A stretch of DNA of 22,528 bases, from NCBI GenBank assembly GCA_047614125.1, contig JBLHHI010000055.1, forward strand, positions 1 to 22,528, read 5' to 3'. The notes under the pieces are model-generated. The model was not told where the DNA came from. It saw nothing but the letters and a program-made list of their open reading frames with translations, and ran no database searches. The translations under genes were made by a program, and so were the position numbers. Positions 22,405-22,528 of this stretch are shown one piece after another. This stretch comes from JBLHHI01 sp047614125 (GTDB lineage Bacteria; Bacteroidota; Bacteroidia; NS11-12g; UBA9320). The number at the start of each line of letters is the position of its first letter. Position 1 is the first letter of the stretch.

Positions 22405-22528
22405 AACCTGAGTTCGATTCATATTTTGAATTCAGAACGCTTGTGAACAGTGAGTTTCGAGTAAAAATTGCGAAGACAGGGCGGGCCCTTTCGAGTAATT
22501 TTTACGATGAAAATCGCTTTTCACAAGT
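22405..22528 (-). repeat. Dispersed repeat, right copy (inverted, cut by window edge)
   Basis: The reverse complement aligns without gaps to 103-226 at about 74% identity by hand count. The conserved core begins abruptly at 22405 (AACCTGAGTTCGATT) and homology persists to the last base of the window, so the element continues outward. The moderate divergence shows an old family, not a recent duplication. Confidence 0.75.

Noticed and set aside
1..22528. CRISPR array, tRNA, rRNA, toxin-antitoxin or defence genes
   Set aside because: Looked for regular direct repeats, cloverleaf-like segments with GGTTCGA arms, and known defence motifs; none found.

Overview
The window is AT-rich chromosomal DNA of a member of the Bacteroidota, most likely a free-living Flavobacteriales/Cytophagales-type organism. 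The evidence is two proteins with type IX secretion (T9SS) C-terminal sorting domains (18520-19785 and 10278-11129), a Porin_10-type outer-membrane barrel, a CarboxypepD_reg-type envelope protein, Bacteroidota-style TAnnTTTG -7 promoter boxes, and a lack of clear Shine-Dalgarno sequences. Several genes seem to start at TTG or GTG.

Layout. 1-355 holds a degenerate dispersed repeat and a perfect palindrome but no credible gene. 356-3506 has a porin (+) convergent with a two-domain OmpA protein (-). 3507-4071 is a gene-poor stretch. 4072-5124 is the branched-chain aminotransferase ilvE (-), divergent from an unrecognised 166-aa protein (+). 5844-6224 is an orphan receiver-like protein without its phosphoacceptor Asp. 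6252-8558 is a UvrD/PcrA helicase (-). 8762-10272 is a two-gene unit: an orphan rfbC-type epimerase and a tryptophan 2,3-dioxygenase (+). 10278-11847 holds a CxxCH-containing T9SS substrate, interrupted by an in-frame TGA, and a CarboxypepD_reg protein (-). 11883-13181 is a long chromate-type transporter (-), divergent from a putative lipoprotein (13200-13826). 13909-16788 is gcvP (+). 16885-18403 is an nfeD-floA membrane-microdomain pair (+) closed by a strong intrinsic terminator. 18520-19785 is a T9SS substrate (+). 19797-21736 is a minus-strand operon: a CstB-like persulfide dioxygenase/rhodanese fusion followed by a DUF1905/YdeI-like gene split in two at an A8 tract. 22097-22300 is a small Cys-containing ORF with a good promoter, then a second copy of the dispersed repeat up to the window edge.

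Most genes are housekeeping or metabolic: amino-acid metabolism (ilvE, TDO, gcvP), DNA repair (uvrD), envelope (porin, OmpA, NfeD/FloA) and sulfide detoxification. I found no defence island, CRISPR array, complete insertion sequence, rRNA or tRNA.

The most unusual signal is a repeat family sharing the core AATCGAACTCAGGTT. Two copies of about 124 bp lie inverted at the two ends of the window (about 74% identical, ungapped), each running outward. A third, exact 24-bp copy sits inside the T9SS substrate gene at 10564-10587. There it supplies an in-frame TGA exactly between the secreted domain and a still-open sorting domain. The second notable signal is the YdeI-like gene, where one missing A in a homopolymer separates two halves that otherwise read as one protein.
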